Assembly: GCA_943913135.1 (NCBI GenBank)
Contig: CALTVE010000006.1
Coordinates: 1-9,994, forward strand
Reading direction: 5' to 3'
Source of the DNA: an uncultured Francisella sp.
GTDB taxonomy: Bacteria; Pseudomonadota; Gammaproteobacteria; Burkholderiales; Neisseriaceae
Length of the DNA stretch: 9,994 nt
In this document: positions 7,201-9,994 of the stretch, one piece after another
Layout of the letters: the number at the start of each line of letters is the position of its first letter
Numbering within the stretch: position 1 is the stretch's first letter
Notes under the pieces: model-generated
The model's database searches: none
Seen by the model: only the letters and a program-made list of their open reading frames with translations
Told to the model about the DNA's origin: nothing
Program-made: the position numbers and the translations under genes

Positions 7201-8358
7201 TTACCCCTGATGTAGGTATGATAAACGATATAACAGGCGCAGCGCTTCTTGCGCCGTTTCTTCCCCTTTATTCGCCTGTTCGATCAATTGAAGGGCTGCA
7301 ATACCCACCACCCCAGGAAAGTGGCTTTCTTGCAATTCTGTTTCACTGGGGGCAATGCGCAAAGTGCTGGTCCGCTCCTGCCGGTAAAGCGCGGCAAAAA
7401 GATTCTGTAAAGTCGCCATATGTTGATGGAGTAGTGCGTCACTCGCTAAATCAAGCGTACCGTGTAAGGTGCAGCGCACGACCGTGGTTGTTTTATGGGG
7501 CAGCTTGGATAAGCGCTTTATCCAGTCGTGCACCGCTTCTTGACTATTCAGTTCTGCTGTCAGATGGAAAAAATGCCATTTTCCCACCGGAATACGAGTG
7601 ACTTGCACGGCGCCCTCGCTATTAATGTCGATAATAAGCGCATTGCCGGAATCGCTTTCGCCGCCACCATTTTCAGTGCGAAAATCAGTAGGTTCTGGGC
7701 TGCCAGAATACCAGATACGGCCATTTTCATGTACCGATTGGGTAGAATGAGTATCACCCAAGGCGATAAAGTCGATCTTACCTTGTTGGCAAGATTCTGC
7801 GGCGGTGTTGATATCAATGAAACCAGATTTTTGGCTGTTGCCCCAGGTTAAAGTGGCTCCGTGGCCTACCAAAATCTGGGCTGTATTGCGGAATGCATGC
7901 TTTTTTATCGTGTGAATTGCAGTTGCTACAGGGTCATAATCGAGGGTTTTTGCCAGGTAAGGAGCACCAATCACAATAGCCCCATTATCAGGAATACGAT
8001 GCGGGCGGCTATCCACTAGTACAGTGATTTGCGGCGATAAGGTTTGCCACACTGGGTGGCGGTAAATACTGGCTGCATCAAAAGGGTCATGATTTCCCGG
8101 CAGCAAATAGAGGGGGAGGGGGGTATGACGCAGAATTTCTAGACTGCGTTGCCAGGTGGTGGCGTCAATCAAGTTATCATCAAAGACATCACCGGCGACC
8201 ACAATAGCCTGACAGTTTTTTGTTTTAGCCAAGGTAAAAAGGGCCTCGATAACATCCAAGCGTGCCTGGGCATAACGGCCAGCGGCCTCACCGTGCAAGA
8301 ACCACCGTTTCATACCTAATTGCCAATCGGATGTGTGTAAAAAGCGAAAAGGGCGCAT
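7201..8358 (-). CDS. SbcD/Mre11-like DNA repair nuclease (calcineurin-type phosphoesterase)
   Basis: This 385-residue protein carries the metallophosphoesterase motifs in order: SDWQLG (D11), GDVFDDN (D57), GNHDP (N89, H90, D91), GHG (H166) and GDTH (D202, H204), which together bind two metal ions. Unlike E. coli SbcD and Mre11, motif I is D-x-Q (Q13) rather than D-x-H, a variant I associate with a sub-family of these proteins. About 130 C-terminal residues form the capping and partner-binding region. The last helical stretch, rich in Glu and Leu, is a plausible ATPase-docking element. It is expected to be the nuclease partner of the ATPase encoded next, with only seven bases between stop and start. 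The start ATG at 8358 is fixed by the need for motif I at residue 11, although the ribosome site is poor. Upstream lies a decayed gene, so the operon promoter was not located. Confidence 0.9.
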   Translation of the reverse strand: MRPFRFLHTSDWQLGMKRWFLHGEAAGRYAQARLDVIEALFTLAKTKNCQAIVVAGDVFDDNLIDATTWQRSLEILRHTPLPLYLLPGNHDPFDAASIYRHPVWQTLSPQITVLVDSRPHRIPDNGAIVIGAPYLAKTLDYDPVATAIHTIKKHAFRNTAQILVGHGATLTWGNSQKSGFIDINTAAESCQQGKIDFIALGDTHSTQSVHENGRIWYSGSPEPTDFRTENGGGESDSGNALIIDINSEGAVQVTRIPVGKWHFFHLTAELNSQEAVHDWIKRLSKLPHKTTTVVRCTLHGTLDLASDALLHQHMATLQNLFAALYRQERTSTLRIAPSETELQESHFPGVVGIAALQLIEQANKGEETAQEALRLLYRLSYLHQG

Positions 8359-8378
8359 CAGGGAAAGTCTTTCTTTTT

Positions 8379-8950
8379 TTAAAAAGCCAGCAGCCCATCA
8401 AGAGGTGCATAGGCATGGATTATCATTATGGGGATAAACAGGGGCACGGGGGCATAAGTTTGTCCTAGGTCGCCATATTCACGTAAAAAATGTTCTTCAT
8501 ACATCTTGTTTCAGCAAAGGCAATAGCCGCAAAGCAGGCTATCGAGTTCTGCGCGAGCAACGTTCCCTGAGTGTATCCAGGCAAAAGGCGGTTCACTGAT
8601 GCGCCAAGAACCTTGAAAGTGCTCTTCCACATGACTATCAGGTGGTGGAGAGTCCCCCGTCCAAAATGCATCCCCGTTTGTCCATAGGTTAAAAAGAGCA
8701 CTAGGTTATTATTCGTTATTATTCCTAGGATCGAGTAAGGCGTCTTCTAATAGAGTGATCCTCTCGTTAAGGGGCGGAAGGTCTTGTAAAAGTCGCGGCA
8801 TCAAAGCATTATAGTAGTGAAGGACCTTACGGTCTTGATGGACGATGTAGTAGCAGTAATTTTGACATTGAAAGGCAATGGAAGGATGCGCATCTTTTTC
8901 CTTCTGATCTCCACCAATAAGGCTACCTCTTTTTCAAAACATACAAACAT
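8379..8950 (-). pseudogene. Decayed gene of about 190 codons, unknown function
   Basis: No intact gene fills 8359-8969, but one minus-strand frame is protein-like along nearly its whole length. Its parts, in order, include GGDQKEKDAHPSIAF, YYIVHQDRKVLHYYNALMPR, LNERITLLEDALLDP, then two TAA stops (8711-8706), LWTNGDAFWTGDSPPP, FQGSWRISEPPFAWIH, a TGA stop (8513-8511), YEEHFLREYGDLGQTY and LIPLDGLLAF-like hydrophobic residues ending at TAA 8381-8379. The 5' end lies in another frame: ATG 8950 gives MFVCFEK and joins the main frame if the A-run at 8934-8930 has one more A. The double stop lies in a 9-bp direct repeat AATAATAAC separated by one base. I recognise no family. A competing 78-codon frame (8465-8701) is open but reads less like protein. 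The gene follows the DJ-1-like gene by 19 bases. Confidence 0.5.
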
Positions 8951-8969
8951 GTACGATCAATACTCTCTT

Positions 8970-9707
8970 TTAACCCATGAGTTTTTCTTTTAAACTTTTT
9001 CCTACAGAGATGCTCGATTGTGGGTTTTGTCCGCTAATAAATTGGCCATCCACTTCCACATGATCTGTAAAGTTAGGGTGCGCAATAAAGCGTGCACCTT
9101 GTTTTTCAAGCTCTGTTTGCAGTAAAAAAGGCACTTTTTTCTCCTGACCGACCGCTTTTTCTTCGTCATCTGTAAAGGAGGTCATCGTCACACCTTTCAC
9201 CAGGTATTCACCGTTTTTGTCTTTAGCACCGACATAGGCAGCAGGGCCATGGCAGACCGATGCTAACCATAAGCCTTTTTCTTTTGCTTCTGCCAGTAGA
9301 AGGGCAAATTCAGGATTATCAGCAAAATCAAATACAGTTCCATGGCCGCCAGGCAGATAGAGGGCATCAAAATTACTAATATCAATATCTTGTAAAGACA
9401 GAGTGTTTTTTGCTTGCTCTATAAATTCTTGCTTCCAATTAGGGGTGCTGTTTTTATCTTCATCCTGGGTAAATTTTTTTTTTAACCAGTGTTTTCCACT
9501 TTCTATCAAGTTCTGCAGTTTAGAGTCCGCAATTGATTGCGGGTCGTAAGGTACGCTTCCTCCTTTGGTAGATGCCAAAGTCACCTTTATCCCGGCAGTG
9601 CGCAAAATTTCATAAGGTTCAATAGCTTCATCCATCCACGCTCCAGTGCGGGTGCCATCAGGATAAGAGTTGGTACTAGTCATAATAAAAAGGACGCGTT
9701 TAGTCAT
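8970..9707 (-). CDS. DJ-1/PfpI family protein (Hsp31/glyoxalase III-like)
   Basis: This 245-residue protein is of the class I glutamine-amidotransferase-like DJ-1/PfpI superfamily, close in layout to yeast Hsp31. Members act as glutathione-independent glyoxalases that convert methylglyoxal to lactate, or as stress-related chaperones or deglycases. Key elements are LFIMTS near the N-terminus, TGAWMDEAIEPYE with E30, YLPGGHGTVFDF (117-128) and the nucleophile elbow ASVCHGPAAYV (149-159) with C152 and H153. These give the Cys-His-Glu triad of the family. TSFTDDEE (176-183) and ISGQNPQSS (224-232) are further conserved blocks. A Lys/Trp-rich stretch at about 68-93 appears to be an insertion. The ATG start has AAGGA eight bases upstream. 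There is no signal peptide, so it is cytoplasmic. The exact activity within the family is inferred. Confidence 0.9.
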   Translation of the reverse strand: MTKRVLFIMTSTNSYPDGTRTGAWMDEAIEPYEILRTAGIKVTLASTKGGSVPYDPQSIADSKLQNLIESGKHWLKKKFTQDEDKNSTPNWKQEFIEQAKNTLSLQDIDISNFDALYLPGGHGTVFDFADNPEFALLLAEAKEKGLWLASVCHGPAAYVGAKDKNGEYLVKGVTMTSFTDDEEKAVGQEKKVPFLLQTELEKQGARFIAHPNFTDHVEVDGQFISGQNPQSSISVGKSLKEKLMG

Positions 9708-9768
9708 AGTAATTTCCTTAAAAATTTAGAAAGCGTTTTTAAATAAGTGAAGTTTTTCCCTAAAATGA

Positions 9769-9797
9769 ACTCTACACGACTTATGCAAGCGCTTCAA
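9769..9797 (-). promoter_or_regulatory. Candidate promoter of the DJ-1-like gene
   Basis: The minus strand has TTGAAG (9797-9792) and TAGAGT (9774-9769), each four of six to consensus, with a 17-base spacer, about 60 bases before the start codon. The palindrome AAGCGCTT (9787-9794) overlaps the -35 edge and may be an operator. Beyond it, 9798-9994 holds no supported gene, only AT-rich sequence with a weak hairpin (GCTG 9855-9858, CAGC 9867-9870). Confidence 0.35.
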
Positions 9798-9994
9798 GCA
9801 GTGTATTACATAAATAGAAATAGGCTAAAAAGTTATCAAGTGTAAAAAATATGCGCTGTAAAATAGCAGCAAAACTGATCAGATAACAAAAAAGATTTAA
9901 TGCTACCTTTATCTAGTCTTTTAACTCGCTTTCATATTTAATTGACTGTGGCTCTGTTTAGCATGCCAAGCTCTCAAAATGAGGGATAGGGACC

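Noticed and set aside
6775..7215. 146-codon plus-strand frame antisense to the ATPase gene
   Set aside because: The opposite strand encodes the well-supported Walker A region; the antisense product has no domain features.
8511..8513. In-frame TGA after a Cys-rich CGYCLC motif, considered as selenocysteine or stop readthrough
   Set aside because: The same frame also has a double TAA and a 5' frameshift, and only a weak short hairpin follows the TGA, so simple gene decay explains it better.
8465..8701. 78-codon minus-strand open frame starting MLFLTYGQTG
   Set aside because: It is out of frame with the protein-like signal on the same strand and lacks a clear ribosome site; treated as a by-product of the pseudogene region.
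9948..9994. GGCTCTGTTT-containing right edge as a possible insertion-sequence end
   Set aside because: Only a short resemblance to IS6-type ends, with no partner repeat or transposase in the window.

Overview
The window looks like chromosomal DNA of a gammaproteobacterium with a moderately AT-rich, partly decaying genome. A member of the Legionellales/Coxiellaceae is a reasonable guess, based on overall codon and protein style and on the mix of housekeeping genes, short unrecognised membrane proteins and a broken gene. This placement is inference and rests on no single marker.

Layout, left to right. Positions 1-943 hold the 3' end of a small two-helix membrane protein (3-182), a gap with a possible broken mini-gene, and a second small membrane protein (443-943) that looks like a diverged relative of the first. 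The tail of the second lies inside a 104-bp segment bounded by 8-bp inverted repeats. The same segment also supplies the stop codon of the convergent TSUP-family permease gene (944-1714, minus). Upstream of the permease, on the same strand, is an old-yellow-enzyme flavin oxidoreductase (1881-3107), separated from it by a 166-bp spacer with a strong inverted repeat. Divergent from the oxidoreductase is an isolated biotin synthase gene, bioB (3362-4336, plus).

The right half is on the minus strand. A metallophosphoesterase nuclease (7201-8358) and a large Rad50/SbcC-like coiled-coil ATPase (4485-7193) form a tight two-gene unit of the Mre11-Rad50 type. They presumably act together as a DNA-end processing complex. 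The ATPase lacks the zinc-hook CxxC and instead has a small non-coiled-coil domain in mid-protein. Just past the ATPase stop is a roughly 120-nt structured region ending in a U-run, which may be a small RNA; its 3' half resembles 6S RNA.

Upstream of the nuclease gene, 8379-8950 holds no intact gene but one long protein-like reading frame. It is broken by one frameshift and three stop codons, so I read it as a pseudogene of about 190 codons. Upstream of that is an intact DJ-1/PfpI family gene of the Hsp31/glyoxalase III type (8970-9707), with a plausible promoter. The last 200 bases hold no gene I can support.

No tRNA, rRNA, CRISPR array or intact insertion sequence was seen. The most unusual items are the candidate structured RNA, the reconstructable pseudogene, the hookless ATPase with its partner nuclease, and the small inverted-repeat-bounded segment shared by two convergent genes.
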